From CAZTNW01 sp964614945 (GTDB taxonomy: Bacteria > Caldisericota > JANLFM01), in assembly GCA_964614945.1 (NCBI GenBank), contig CAZTNW010000004.1, forward strand, positions 62,001-126,000: a DNA stretch of 64,000 nt. The letters are read 5' to 3'. Under the pieces are notes generated by a model. The model saw only the letters and a program-made list of their open reading frames with translations. It ran no database searches and was not told the DNA's origin. The position numbers and the translations under genes were made by a program. This document shows, in pieces, positions 49,474 through 57,888 of this stretch. How positions within the stretch are numbered: position 1 is the stretch's first letter; every line of letters starts with the position of its first letter.

Positions 49474-51231
49474 TTAAGGTTGCTGAGCTTTCATTTTCGC
49501 CCGCAGCTCGCGAGTAGCTTCCTCATTTACGCTCATCTTCTGGGCATCGATTACTACTCCATAATCCTCTGCGGCTTTATCAAAAGATATGTACTCGTTG
49601 ATTATGTCCGAGAGTACCATCCTTGGATCTCGCTCCAGAGGAGAGCCATAGCCTCCTCCTCCCCCGGGGCGAAAACTCACGGCTTCCTGATCATCGAGAG
49701 GCAGGTTGGAAGTCTTTCGCCAGCTCTGAACGCTGCCGTCGTTTTTATAGACCAGACAGATACTCGGCTCTCCCGGTTTTCCATCGAAGAGACCCCAAGG
49801 CGGTGAGTACTTCACCCGGTCTGCGGTAACGGTCATCCCGGCTTTGTGATTTAGGATGCGGTAATCTCTTGTCACGCCGAGCCCTCCACGGAATTTGCCC
49901 GCTCCGCCTGAATTCTGGCGCAGGGAGAACTGTTCGACTCGCCAGGGGAATTTGACCTCTATCACCTCGACCGGAACGTTGTAGGTGTCGCCAAGGTCCA
50001 TGGAGAAGAGTGCCGATTCCCCGTCCTCTGTCGGTTTGCCTCCGTATCCTCCCGCGTCACCTTCGGCATGAACGTAATAGACGCCATTACGTGGATCGAT
50101 GCCGTAGATGAAGTTGGCATAGGAATCACCGAAGTGTCCTGCTCTTACCCTCTCCGGAATTGCTGGTGCGAGTGCTTTTAGCATCAGGTCGGGGATGGAG
50201 GTCGTGGGGGTAGGCCACATTGCGCAAGCTGCGGGAAATTTAGGCTTGAGGATTGAACCGTCGGGAATGATGATCTTTAGGGGATGAAAGAAACCCTCAT
50301 TGCTCGGTTGTTCGGGCGTGGTGATAATTTTGAAACCGTAGCGGGCGGAAGAGATGGTGGATGGTTCTGGAACGTTCATTGGGCCACGTGCCTGCGGTGC
50401 GGTACCAGTAAAATCTACCGTGAACTCCTCATCTTCCACTATTATGCTGACGCAGAGGCGCAGGTTATCGTCAAGCGGGGCGTCGTCATTTCCGTCCCCG
50501 TCCAGGTTGCACTCGGCCCTGTAAACGCCGTCGGGAATTCTGCGAATCGCCGCCCGGGCGATCTTCTCTCCCTGTTTAAGGATGGTGGCAAAAGCATCCA
50601 GAGCGATATCGCGTCCGTACCGCTCGAAGATTTCCAGTATTCTTTTGCTCCCTGTCTTGACAGCGGCGATCATCGCCCGGATGTCTCCTAAAACTCCGTC
50701 CGGCACGCGCGTGTTGGCACGGATCAGACGGAATACATCCTCGTTTGGCTTTCCTTCCTGGACGATTTTTACCGGAGGGAGGCGGAAGCCTTCCTGGAAA
50801 ACCTCAGTTGTGTTGGAGTACCATCCTCCAGGGTAAATTCCCCCCATATCCACTGTGTGGCCGCGGAAAGCCGCCCAGCCTACGAGCTCATCCTGGAAGA
50901 AGGAGGGACTCAGCGAGACAACATCCGGACAATGTGTGCCTCCGCCGTTATAAGGATCGTTGCAGAATATCACATCGCCCGGTTTGAGGTTTTCCTTGCC
51001 GATGGTGTTGTAGGTGGACTGAACCGCATAATTCAGATTGGCTAAGAAAATGGGCAACCCAGGAGTCTCCGCAATCAGGTTTGCCTCTGCATCCAGGATG
51101 CCGCAACTAAAATCGACTATCTCGTACAGGACGACACTGTAAGCTGCTCGCTCCACTGTACGACGGATGTCGCGGCTCCCGGCGATCAGGCGGTTGCGAA
51201 TAACTTCCAGCGTAATCGGATCGACTTTCAT
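49474..51231 (-). CDS. hyuB: Hydantoinase B / oxoprolinase B-type subunit
   Basis: 585 residues of the HyuB/HpyB family. Motifs: DPITLEVIRNRL at the start, DVIFCNDPYNGGGTHCPDV, FRGHTVDMGGIYPGG, a Gly-rich NSGGAGKFRGGLGVTRDY, and RPGGGGGYGSPLERDP near the end. With HyuA it forms an ATP-dependent enzyme that hydrolyses N-methylhydantoin, hydantoins or 5-oxoproline. AAAGGAGGAG precedes ATG 51231. It starts 13 bases after hyuA, so the two are cotranscribed. Length is normal. Whether the substrate is hydantoin, N-methylhydantoin or oxoproline cannot be read from the sequence. Confidence 0.94.
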   Translation of the reverse strand: MKVDPITLEVIRNRLIAGSRDIRRTVERAAYSVVLYEIVDFSCGILDAEANLIAETPGLPIFLANLNYAVQSTYNTIGKENLKPGDVIFCNDPYNGGGTHCPDVVSLSPSFFQDELVGWAAFRGHTVDMGGIYPGGWYSNTTEVFQEGFRLPPVKIVQEGKPNEDVFRLIRANTRVPDGVLGDIRAMIAAVKTGSKRILEIFERYGRDIALDAFATILKQGEKIARAAIRRIPDGVYRAECNLDGDGNDDAPLDDNLRLCVSIIVEDEEFTVDFTGTAPQARGPMNVPEPSTISSARYGFKIITTPEQPSNEGFFHPLKIIIPDGSILKPKFPAACAMWPTPTTSIPDLMLKALAPAIPERVRAGHFGDSYANFIYGIDPRNGVYYVHAEGDAGGYGGKPTEDGESALFSMDLGDTYNVPVEVIEVKFPWRVEQFSLRQNSGGAGKFRGGLGVTRDYRILNHKAGMTVTADRVKYSPPWGLFDGKPGEPSICLVYKNDGSVQSWRKTSNLPLDDQEAVSFRPGGGGGYGSPLERDPRMVLSDIINEYISFDKAAEDYGVVIDAQKMSVNEEATRELRAKMKAQQP

Positions 51232-51244
51232 TTCTCCTCCTTTT

Positions 51245-53275
51245 TTAAAGCTGAATGATCAGATTTCCGTATCGGTCCACTTCGCAGAGTTGATCTGATT
51301 CCACTACGGTAGTGGCGGTTTGTTCCTCTATGATGGCTGGACCTCTAATCTGGTTGCCACAAGCCAACAAGTCTCGCTTAAATATGCGAAAATTCAGTCT
51401 CTCCCCGTTTCCCTGGTAGACCGAGCGCTGTGCTATTTCCGCCTCCGGTGGAGGGTTGGTCCCTCCTCTTCTGATTTCAGGCAGGAAGGGTTTCCCAACT
51501 TTTCCCAGGCCTACCACTTTCAGGGTGACGATCTCCTTCGGTTCCTCGGGTGCGTTATGCCCATAAACACGTAGATGCTGTTCATCGAACCTGGCGCAGA
51601 TCTCTGCCTTTTCGCACTCCTCAAAATCAGAAGAGCTGGAAACTGTCAGGGTGTGTTCCTGTCCGTAGTAGCGAAGATCGAGTTCATGCAGGATCAGCCT
51701 TTTCTCCGCAGGGATCTTTTCCTTTTCGAATAAGTCCATGAGCTGAGTCTCCAATATTCGGAAATGGCGCTGAATCTCGGCTGGATCAGCCTTATCTACC
51801 AATCGAATGTAGGTCTGGTTGAAATCGTGCCTCAGGTCAGCCATCAGCATTCCCCAGGCAGAGAAGGCTCCGGAGTACATCGGCACAATCACTCGCGGAA
51901 TTCTCAACTCCCGCGCTATTGCGACGGCATGTATGGGCCCGGCTCCTCCAAAAGCAACCATGGAAAAATCGCGCGGGTCATACCCCCGTTTTACGGAGAT
52001 GGACTGCAAGAGGCCAGCCATGTTTGTGTTCACGATCTTGATTATTCCAAGAGCGGCTTCGTCGCGTGAGATATGAAAATACCCGGCGATTTTATCCAGG
52101 GACTGGGCGGCAAGCTCAGGGCTGATTTCCATTTCTCCGCCTAAAAAATATTCTGGGTGCAGAATGCCCAGGTGCAGGTTAGCGTCGGTCACGGTGGGCT
52201 CGGTTCCGCCCACCATGTAGCAGGCCGGTCCAGGGCATGCGCCCGCGCTTTGGGGACCGACATGCAGGGCTCCACCTTCATCAATCCAGGCGATACTGCC
52301 TCCGCCAGCGCCGATTTCTTTGAGGTCTACGACTGGCAGGAGTATCGGTCTGCCCTCCACCAGATAAAGGTCGATGGTCACGGGCTGACCATTGGTTATA
52401 ATAGACGACTTGGCTGTCGTGCCGCCCATATCGTAGGTGATTACATTCGGGAAACCGATGAGGTTTGCCAGTTGGGCTCCGCCGATTGCGCCGGCAGCCG
52501 GGCCCGATTCCACCATACCGATCGGGATTTCCTTGGCCACGCTGCTGGCCATGACCCCGCCGTTGGATTGCATAATCTGCAGTTCCCGCTGGAACTGCTT
52601 TTTTTTCAAGTCGGCCTCCAGGCTTTCCAGGTAATTGCGCACGACTGGCATCACGTAAGAATTCTGTACGGCCGTGCTTGTCCGTTCGTATTCATAGTAA
52701 CGGCGGGTGATTTGATGGGAGAGTGAGATAGTGACTCCCGGAAGTTTCTCCTCCAGATACCTCCCTGTCGCTTCCTCGTGGGCTGGATTACAGTAGGAGT
52801 TAAGAAGGCAGACTGCCACCGCTTCCACTTTTTGTTCCTTGAGATAAGCGATGATCGAATCCAGCTGGTTGAGTTCGAGGGGAATGAGAACTCTACCCGA
52901 GGAATCCACGCGCTCTCCAACCTCCAGCCTCAGGTGCCGGGGTACGATCGAGCGCGGGGTTCGATAGAGAGCGTCGTACATCTCCGTCCGATTGCTGCGA
53001 CCGATTTCCAGGACATCACGGAATCCTCTTGTCGTGATCAGAGCAGTTTTCGCTCCCTTCCCTTCGATGAGGGCGTTAATCACTACTGTCGTGCCATGGG
53101 CGAGGAAGGAAACTTCGGAGAGAGGGACGGCAAATTTCTCGATTCCTTTCATTGTGCCGATCGCCGGGTTGACAGGGGTCGACAGGACTTTGCTGAAGGC
53201 AATGCGCCCGGTGGATTCATCGAGAAGTATTCCGTCTGTGAAAGTTCCCCCAACATCCGTGCTTATCCGGTACAT
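51245..53275 (-). CDS. hyuA: Hydantoinase A / oxoprolinase A-type subunit
   Basis: 676 residues of the HyuA family, an actin/Hsp70-like ATPase. Nucleotide-binding motifs: STDVGGTFTDGILLDE at the N-terminus, SFLAHGTTVVINALIEGKG, VITYDMGGTTAKSSII and VAFGGAGPIHAVAIA. It couples ATP hydrolysis to ring opening with HyuB. AAAGGAGG precedes the ATG at 53275. It follows the NCS1 permease gene by 78 bases. AcxA (acetone carboxylase) is a more distant relative, but there is no AcxC-like gene and the context favours hydantoinase. Confidence 0.95.
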   Translation of the reverse strand: MYRISTDVGGTFTDGILLDESTGRIAFSKVLSTPVNPAIGTMKGIEKFAVPLSEVSFLAHGTTVVINALIEGKGAKTALITTRGFRDVLEIGRSNRTEMYDALYRTPRSIVPRHLRLEVGERVDSSGRVLIPLELNQLDSIIAYLKEQKVEAVAVCLLNSYCNPAHEEATGRYLEEKLPGVTISLSHQITRRYYEYERTSTAVQNSYVMPVVRNYLESLEADLKKKQFQRELQIMQSNGGVMASSVAKEIPIGMVESGPAAGAIGGAQLANLIGFPNVITYDMGGTTAKSSIITNGQPVTIDLYLVEGRPILLPVVDLKEIGAGGGSIAWIDEGGALHVGPQSAGACPGPACYMVGGTEPTVTDANLHLGILHPEYFLGGEMEISPELAAQSLDKIAGYFHISRDEAALGIIKIVNTNMAGLLQSISVKRGYDPRDFSMVAFGGAGPIHAVAIARELRIPRVIVPMYSGAFSAWGMLMADLRHDFNQTYIRLVDKADPAEIQRHFRILETQLMDLFEKEKIPAEKRLILHELDLRYYGQEHTLTVSSSSDFEECEKAEICARFDEQHLRVYGHNAPEEPKEIVTLKVVGLGKVGKPFLPEIRRGGTNPPPEAEIAQRSVYQGNGERLNFRIFKRDLLACGNQIRGPAIIEEQTATTVVESDQLCEVDRYGNLIIQL

Positions 53276-53353
53276 AAACCCTCCTTTATCAAAAATGAGA
53301 TATTAATGTAAAAATACTATGAAGAGATTTGAATTTTGTCAAGATTGAGAGAT

Positions 53354-54985
53354 TTATTCGCTGTCCACTGCCAGCCTGCGTCCGCCCCAAATTTGCAGAA
53401 GAAACCCCAATCCTGTGATCAGGCAGCCAAAAATAACGGCAATTTCAGCCCAGGGCGTCGGCGTCCAAATTGGCAGGAGGGCGGAAATCCCCATTCCCAG
53501 GTAGCCTAAATACAGGAATGGGAGTGCCTCTTTTCGCCTTAAGATTACGGCTGGCCACGACTCAGGGCTGAAAGAGTTTCTTCTAATGCGAGATTGAAGC
53601 CACATGCCGATATAGTAAAGAGAAGCGGCCGTGAAGATCCCGATAAAAGTTGGATAACCCAGAGGAAGCAGGGCTCCCAGCAGACAGCCGCCGAGGGCGG
53701 CTAGGATGGCGATCCAGTTAACGCCTTTTCTTGACTGCCAGACCCGGTTTCTCAGGAGAAAATGATCCACGGCTAGGATTATTCCTGCCACAGGGCAGGC
53801 AAGGGCGATGATGAAGAGGAATGTTTCCAGGCGGCTCAATAAACCGAACATGGCGGCTCCGGTGCCGATAAAAACCGCCAGCACGGTGATCCAGGAACGG
53901 GAACGGGCCTTAGTAACATTGAACATGTTAGCCAAGGCCAACCCTGCAGAATAAGCGCCCACGAGGACGGTTGAACCCTGAGCGAAAATCAGAGAAGCCA
54001 CCGCCCAGATGGGAAGGTTCAGATCTGAGACGAGGATTTGAATTACGTCCCAGCTGTTTCCATTCAAGGAGAGAAAGATACCGACCGCAAACAGAAGCAG
54101 ACCGGCTGGCAAAATCCCTACGAACGGAATGAAAAATGTATCAGGCCACAGGCGACGGGCATAGCGGGAATAATCAGCGAGCATGAGAAATTGCGCCGCC
54201 GCCACTCCGATTAAAGAAGTGACTCCCGAAGTGAGAGGTAAACCGTTGTCCGGCCGCGCGAGCAGAATACTGAAAGTTGGACCGAATCCGCCAAACTTAA
54301 GTACGGTCAGGACTACCCCACCCAGACCTGTAAGCAGGATGATCGGGATGGCAATATAGTTTATCCAGGGAAAGAGGCGTGTTCCAATGACGGCAGGAAG
54401 GGCGAAGGCCAGGCCTAAAACAGCGGTCGTCAGAAAATACAGGGCCTGGTTGCCTGCTACGGTAGAATTGACGCCGAAAGCTAAGAGAGTCAGGCGTGAG
54501 GTGACCTCGACCTGAATGCTGTACCATCCCAGGCACATAAAAACGAGTAGAGAGGATATCAAGAAACGCGAGGCTGCTGTGCCGAAGGAACTGCGCGATA
54601 TCATCGACGCCGGGCGTCCCAAATCTCCACCCAAAGCCGCATTAATCCAGTCAAAGACCATAATAGCCACGGCCGCCACAATGATAGCCAGGATAGACCT
54701 TGAAAACGAGTAATGCTGAAGGAGCAACGCTCCTACAAAAATTACCGGCAGAGAGATCATGCACCCAGCATAGATTAAGGTAGGCCTAATCCAGTGCAGG
54801 CGGTGTCGAACTGGTACCGCTTCTAAGCCATAACCCTCAAGCGATTGTTGCCGTGTTTCCTCACCAGGGCAGGAGAAGATGGCCCCCGGAAGCAGATACT
54901 CTTTCTGAGACGATTCCGCCTGGGGAGTAGGCTCGACTATTCGGGTATGATCTCGATCTCTACCTGCTCGGCGCCCTGTAGCCAA
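53354..54985 (-). CDS. NCS1-family nucleobase/hydantoin permease
   Basis: 543 residues with about twelve membrane helices. NCS1 features: FDWINAALGGDLGRPASMISRSSFG in the first two helices, LGWYSIQ, and YSRYARR, as in CodB, PucI and the hydantoin transporter Mhp1. It probably imports the hydantoin or a related cyclic amide. No ATG or GTG exists near the expected start; the TTG at 54985 gives a 49-base overlap with the DUF3830 gene upstream, implying coupled translation. The first about 55 residues are unusual and hydrophilic. Confidence 0.9.
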   Translation of the reverse strand: MATGRRAGRDRDHTRIVEPTPQAESSQKEYLLPGAIFSCPGEETRQQSLEGYGLEAVPVRHRLHWIRPTLIYAGCMISLPVIFVGALLLQHYSFSRSILAIIVAAVAIMVFDWINAALGGDLGRPASMISRSSFGTAASRFLISSLLVFMCLGWYSIQVEVTSRLTLLAFGVNSTVAGNQALYFLTTAVLGLAFALPAVIGTRLFPWINYIAIPIILLTGLGGVVLTVLKFGGFGPTFSILLARPDNGLPLTSGVTSLIGVAAAQFLMLADYSRYARRLWPDTFFIPFVGILPAGLLLFAVGIFLSLNGNSWDVIQILVSDLNLPIWAVASLIFAQGSTVLVGAYSAGLALANMFNVTKARSRSWITVLAVFIGTGAAMFGLLSRLETFLFIIALACPVAGIILAVDHFLLRNRVWQSRKGVNWIAILAALGGCLLGALLPLGYPTFIGIFTAASLYYIGMWLQSRIRRNSFSPESWPAVILRRKEALPFLYLGYLGMGISALLPIWTPTPWAEIAVIFGCLITGLGFLLQIWGGRRLAVDSE

Positions 54986-55368
54986 ACTCTCTCGCCAATT
55001 TCCTGGGCCAGAGGGAGTAAATCCTCGCGAATGTGCCCCACTATATTTACAGGCTCATCACCCTGCGAGCTTCTGGCATGTTCCGGTCCGTAATAGAAGG
55101 ACATCACGGGATTCTGACCGTCATCTCGCCAGGCTCGCCAATAGATGATATCGCCCTTGCTCACGTAAATGCTGTAGTGTTCCTTGGGGGCTAATACTGA
55201 AGACGGAATGGGAAAGTACACCTCGCGGCCGGAGTAGCGGGAATGACGGGCCAGGCTGGAGGCCTTTCCCATTTGTTTGAGTATGGCGATTGTCTGGGGC
55301 GCGCCCCACTCCTCTTTCAACTTACCCTCCAAGATGCCTCCTTTGGAGAAGCGCAGCACGACTTTCAT
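54937..55368 (-). CDS. DUF3830-family protein
   Basis: About 143 residues. The pattern GKLKEEWGAPQTIAIL, RYSGREVYFPIPSSV, SKGDIIYWRAW, FYYGPEHARSSQGDEPVNIVGHI and ERVWLQGAEQVEIEI matches my memory of DUF3830, a small cyclophilin-like beta-barrel family found beside hydantoinase, racemase and M24 genes. Its biochemical role is not known to me. The frame is open to 55446, but ATG 55368 with AAGGAGG eight bases upstream is clearly better. First gene of the minus-strand hydantoin operon. Confidence 0.8.
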   Translation of the reverse strand: MKVVLRFSKGGILEGKLKEEWGAPQTIAILKQMGKASSLARHSRYSGREVYFPIPSSVLAPKEHYSIYVSKGDIIYWRAWRDDGQNPVMSFYYGPEHARSSQGDEPVNIVGHIREDLLPLAQEIGERVWLQGAEQVEIEIIPE

Positions 55369-55419
55369 CGACTTACCCTCCTTGTTTTTGATGTTCTTAG
55401 GATACACAGAAAAGTAGCT

Positions 55420-55446
55420 ATTGTAAAAAAAGATATGAAATGTCAA
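55420..55446 (-). promoter_or_regulatory. Candidate promoter of the DUF3830-hyu operon
   Basis: On the minus strand: TTGACA (55446-55441), 15-base spacer, TACAAT (55425-55420); the spacer is short. It would give a leader of about 45 bases before ATG 55368. The 111-base gap to the divergent M24 gene must also hold that gene's promoter (possible GATAAT at 55452-55457). Confidence 0.4.
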
Positions 55447-55479
55447 AATACGGATAATTTATGTTCCAGGGAGGAGAAA

Positions 55480-56583
55480 ATGGAGGCCGAGATTTACTTG
55501 AAACGTGTAAAGCGAATTCAGGAGGGTCTGGCAGAAAGGGGTGCCGCTGCCCAGCTTGTTTCCGCCGGTTCAAATTTCGCTTACCTTTTAGGGGTTCGGC
55601 CTTTAAGCCTTGAGAGATTGATTTTATTGTCTGTCCCTGCCCGGGGGAACCCGCGGCTGATTGTGCCTAAATTGAGCGAGCCCGAGTTCTCCGCTTTTTC
55701 CTCCTCCATACAGCTCTCTCCTTGGGCGGATGGAGAGGAGCCCCAAGCCTTGGTTGAGGAAGAAATAGAGAAATTACCGCAGGATGCCCCGCTGCTTCTG
55801 GATCACGGTGTTTCCGCAAAAGTTGTTTTAGGGCTGCTGCGACGATTCCCCTCCCTCTTATTATCACTCGATGAAGAAGTTATCTCCTCTTTAAGGATTA
55901 CGAAGGATACCGAAGAGAGCAAAAGGATGCTCGAGGTGGGGGCAATCGCCGATGTAGCAATGGCCGCGGCCGTTGATGCTTGCAGCCCTGGGGCCACAGA
56001 AATGGATGTGGCGGGGGCGATTATCACTACTCTGCTTAAGCACGGGGCAGCAGCAGACCCTCCTATGCCGATCGTGGCTTCCGGACCCAATGGGGCCATG
56101 CCACACCATTCCACCGAGCGCCGCAGGATGTCTGAAGGGGACGCGGTCGTCATCGATTTCGGCGGCCTCCTAAACTACTACTACTCAGATATGACGAGGA
56201 CGATCTTCTTGGGAAAGCCGAATGACGAGTTTCTCCGTGTGTATGAAGTAGTTCGAACTGCACAGGCCAAAGCCTTGGCTGCGATAAAGCCAGGGGTACC
56301 CTTAGGGGAATTAGACGCCATTGCCCGGGCGCATATTACGCAGGCAGGCTACGGCCCTTTCTTCACGCACCGACTCGGTCATGGATTAGGAGTCGATGTG
56401 CATGAAGAGCCCTACCTTTATTCGGGAAACGCAAGGCCACTTTCTATAGGAATGTGTTTCAGCGTGGAGCCAGGTGTTTATTTGCCCGCGCGGTTCGGGG
56501 TGCGCATTGAGGATTGTATAATTGTGCAGGAGACAGGGCCGCTCGTGCTAACGAGATTTACTAAGGATATGATTTTGAAATGA
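55480..56583 (+). CDS. M24-family metallopeptidase (prolidase/creatinase-like)
   Basis: 367 residues. A creatinase-like N-terminal domain (to about 125) precedes the pita-bread fold. Dinuclear metal ligands are all present: VIDFGG and SDMTRT (two Asp), HRLGHGLG (His), SVEPGVYL (Glu) and RIEDCI (Glu), so it should be an active metalloenzyme such as an Xaa-Pro dipeptidase. Creatinase itself lacks the metal ligands, so true creatinase is unlikely. GGGAGGAG precedes ATG 55480; the frame upstream is open but overlaps DUF3830. Divergent from the hyu operon and plausibly a pathway enzyme that hydrolyses the linear product or a dipeptide-like substrate. Confidence 0.92.
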   Translation: MEAEIYLKRVKRIQEGLAERGAAAQLVSAGSNFAYLLGVRPLSLERLILLSVPARGNPRLIVPKLSEPEFSAFSSSIQLSPWADGEEPQALVEEEIEKLPQDAPLLLDHGVSAKVVLGLLRRFPSLLLSLDEEVISSLRITKDTEESKRMLEVGAIADVAMAAAVDACSPGATEMDVAGAIITTLLKHGAAADPPMPIVASGPNGAMPHHSTERRRMSEGDAVVIDFGGLLNYYYSDMTRTIFLGKPNDEFLRVYEVVRTAQAKALAAIKPGVPLGELDAIARAHITQAGYGPFFTHRLGHGLGVDVHEEPYLYSGNARPLSIGMCFSVEPGVYLPARFGVRIEDCIIVQETGPLVLTRFTKDMILK

Positions 56584-56611
56584 GCGTGATTTATTGTCCC
56601 ATATGCCCGCT

Positions 56612-56627
56612 ATACCCTGGTGGGTAT
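56612..56627. promoter_or_regulatory. Palindrome upstream of the XRE regulator
   Basis: Perfect inverted repeat ATACCC-TGGT-GGGTAT, 22 bases before ATG 56650 and 29 bases after the M24 stop. A good candidate autoregulatory operator for the XRE protein. Confidence 0.5.
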
Positions 56628-56649
56628 CGAGTCAAGAAAGGGAGGCAGC

Positions 56650-57039
56650 ATGAAGGACTTTAAAGCTGAAGATCAGGTTATCAGAAGTCGTGTAGGAGAA
56701 AGTCTGCGCAGACTTCTCAAGGATCAACGACGCACCATTACCGAGTTGGCGGATTATACAGGATTGTCCAGGCCCACTATCTACCGTATTTTAGAGAGAA
56801 GGAGCAATCTCAGGCTGCAGGATGCCATTCGAATCGCGCGTTTTTTTTGCGTTTCCATGGAACATCTTTACGGCCTGGAAGCGGTGGATAACATCCCTCG
56901 GCAGGCGCGTGTAACGCCCGTTTTCGGTATGTATCAAAACAGTGGGACGCCCGGATTGCAAAAAGTCTATAAAAATCTGGCACGGAAAGAACTTGCGCAG
57001 GTCCTGTTGAAAGCGGCAGAATTGTTGGAGGAAGAGTAA
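56650..57039 (+). CDS. XRE-family transcriptional regulator
   Basis: 129 residues. The helix-turn-helix (about residues 10-65) is QRRTITELADYTGLSRPTIYRILERR, a Cro/C1 type fold, with RIARFFCVSMEHLYGL closing it; the C-terminal 60 residues are charged and may contact the partner protease. The frame is open to 56620, but GGGAGG before ATG 56650 supports this start. It is followed 39 bases on by an ImmA-type protease gene; such pairs usually work as a repressor and its inactivating protease. Confidence 0.88.
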   Translation: MKDFKAEDQVIRSRVGESLRRLLKDQRRTITELADYTGLSRPTIYRILERRSNLRLQDAIRIARFFCVSMEHLYGLEAVDNIPRQARVTPVFGMYQNSGTPGLQKVYKNLARKELAQVLLKAAELLEEE

Positions 57040-57078
57040 TATAGTCCAAGCTTCATAAAAAAGGGGCAGGAGGAATGG

Positions 57079-57540
57079 ATGGAGCAGCTGCTAAATGAAT
57101 TTAGTAAGCGCAACATCAAGGTGGTGTTTCTGGAGCTTAACTTTTGGGCTGGGCTTTTGCTTTATATGAAAAAACAGGACAGATGGCTGTGCATCGTGAA
57201 CTCGCTCAATGAGAGAGCAGCCCAGCGTTGGACTCTCGCTCACGAACTGGCCCATTTTCTGCTCCACCCAGGCAACCGCTTCGTGTTTACCGACGGTATC
57301 TTTTTCTGCAGCTTGAATGACATGGAATGGCAGGCCAACCGTATGGCTGCAGAAATGTTAATGCCGCAGAAAAGCTTGAAAGATATAATGAATGTGGGCT
57401 GTGAGCCTGATCTTTCCGCGATTAAGAGCAGGGTGGAACAAAAGGCGTGCTCTCTTGAAGTCCCCTTCCATGCCCTGACCTGGTGGCTGTTCGAGTTGGG
57501 GCACCTCAGTCGACGCCTTTATAATGAATTCAGAATTTAA
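57079..57540 (+). CDS. ImmA/IrrE-type metallopeptidase
   Basis: 153 residues with the zinc motif H-E-x-x-H in TLAHELAHFLLHPG (about residue 55) and the downstream EWQANRMAAEMLMP helix that supplies the third ligand. ImmA proteases cleave an XRE repressor to induce its genes. AGGAGGA precedes ATG 57079. Next to an XRE gene at the edge of the hydantoin island it may be the island's induction switch, or a leftover of a mobile element. The 3' 180 bases are overlapped by an antisense frame discussed below. Confidence 0.92.
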   Translation: MEQLLNEFSKRNIKVVFLELNFWAGLLLYMKKQDRWLCIVNSLNERAAQRWTLAHELAHFLLHPGNRFVFTDGIFFCSLNDMEWQANRMAAEMLMPQKSLKDIMNVGCEPDLSAIKSRVEQKACSLEVPFHALTWWLFELGHLSRRLYNEFRI

Positions 57541-57814
57541 AGCGGGGATCTGCCCTTCCTCGATATCAGGCTTTTTCCTGCGTTTGAGCCAGATCAAAGC
57601 CGACAGGTTAAGAAGCACAAAAAAAATCACCCCGATCAGGATCCATAATTTCGCCTTTTCCGGAGCTCTTTCTTTCTCTAATACCTGCCTGGTCACCTCC
57701 AGTTGTGCCTTGAAATTTTCCCACTCCTCCAGGCGTTGATCGGAGGGGCTCTTCTCTTGAGTTGAGGTTGTAGTTTCCCGGGAGAAGAAAAATCGCAAGT
57801 ATTTTTAGCTTCAT
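57358..57814 (-). pseudogene. Small membrane protein gene, probably frameshifted
   Basis: ATG 57814 opens with a signal-like MKLKILAIFLL. A one-base shift at the CTCCCGGG around 57780 would join it to a second frame, where SPSDQRLEEWENFKAQLEVTRQVLEKERAP (about 30 residues, coiled coil) leads into a membrane helix (WILIGVIFFVLLNLSALIWL) and a basic stop-transfer KRRKK. As read, neither frame alone is complete: the second has only a TTG at 57798 without RBS. Its frame then runs antisense into the ImmA gene to 57358, and that tail is probably not native. I take it as a small bitopic membrane protein with a damaged start. Confidence 0.4.
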
Positions 57815-57888
57815 AATCCTAGCACTCCGACACGTTGTTGCGATTGAATTTCTGGAACTGAATGTGTTTAAAATAGCTCTTCGAACTG

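Noticed and set aside
49195..49806. Plus-strand 203-codon open frame
   Set aside because: It is antisense to the binding-protein start, the gap and the hyuB end, and its Val/Gly-rich N-terminus mirrors the Thr/Ser/Pro lipoprotein linker. No ribosome-binding site or family.
52157..52726. Plus-strand 189-codon open frame
   Set aside because: Lies wholly within hyuA, which has clear motifs in its own frame.
55480..56583. True creatinase
   Set aside because: All dinuclear metal ligands (D, D, H, E, E) are present, whereas creatinase lacks them, so prolidase-like is the safer call.
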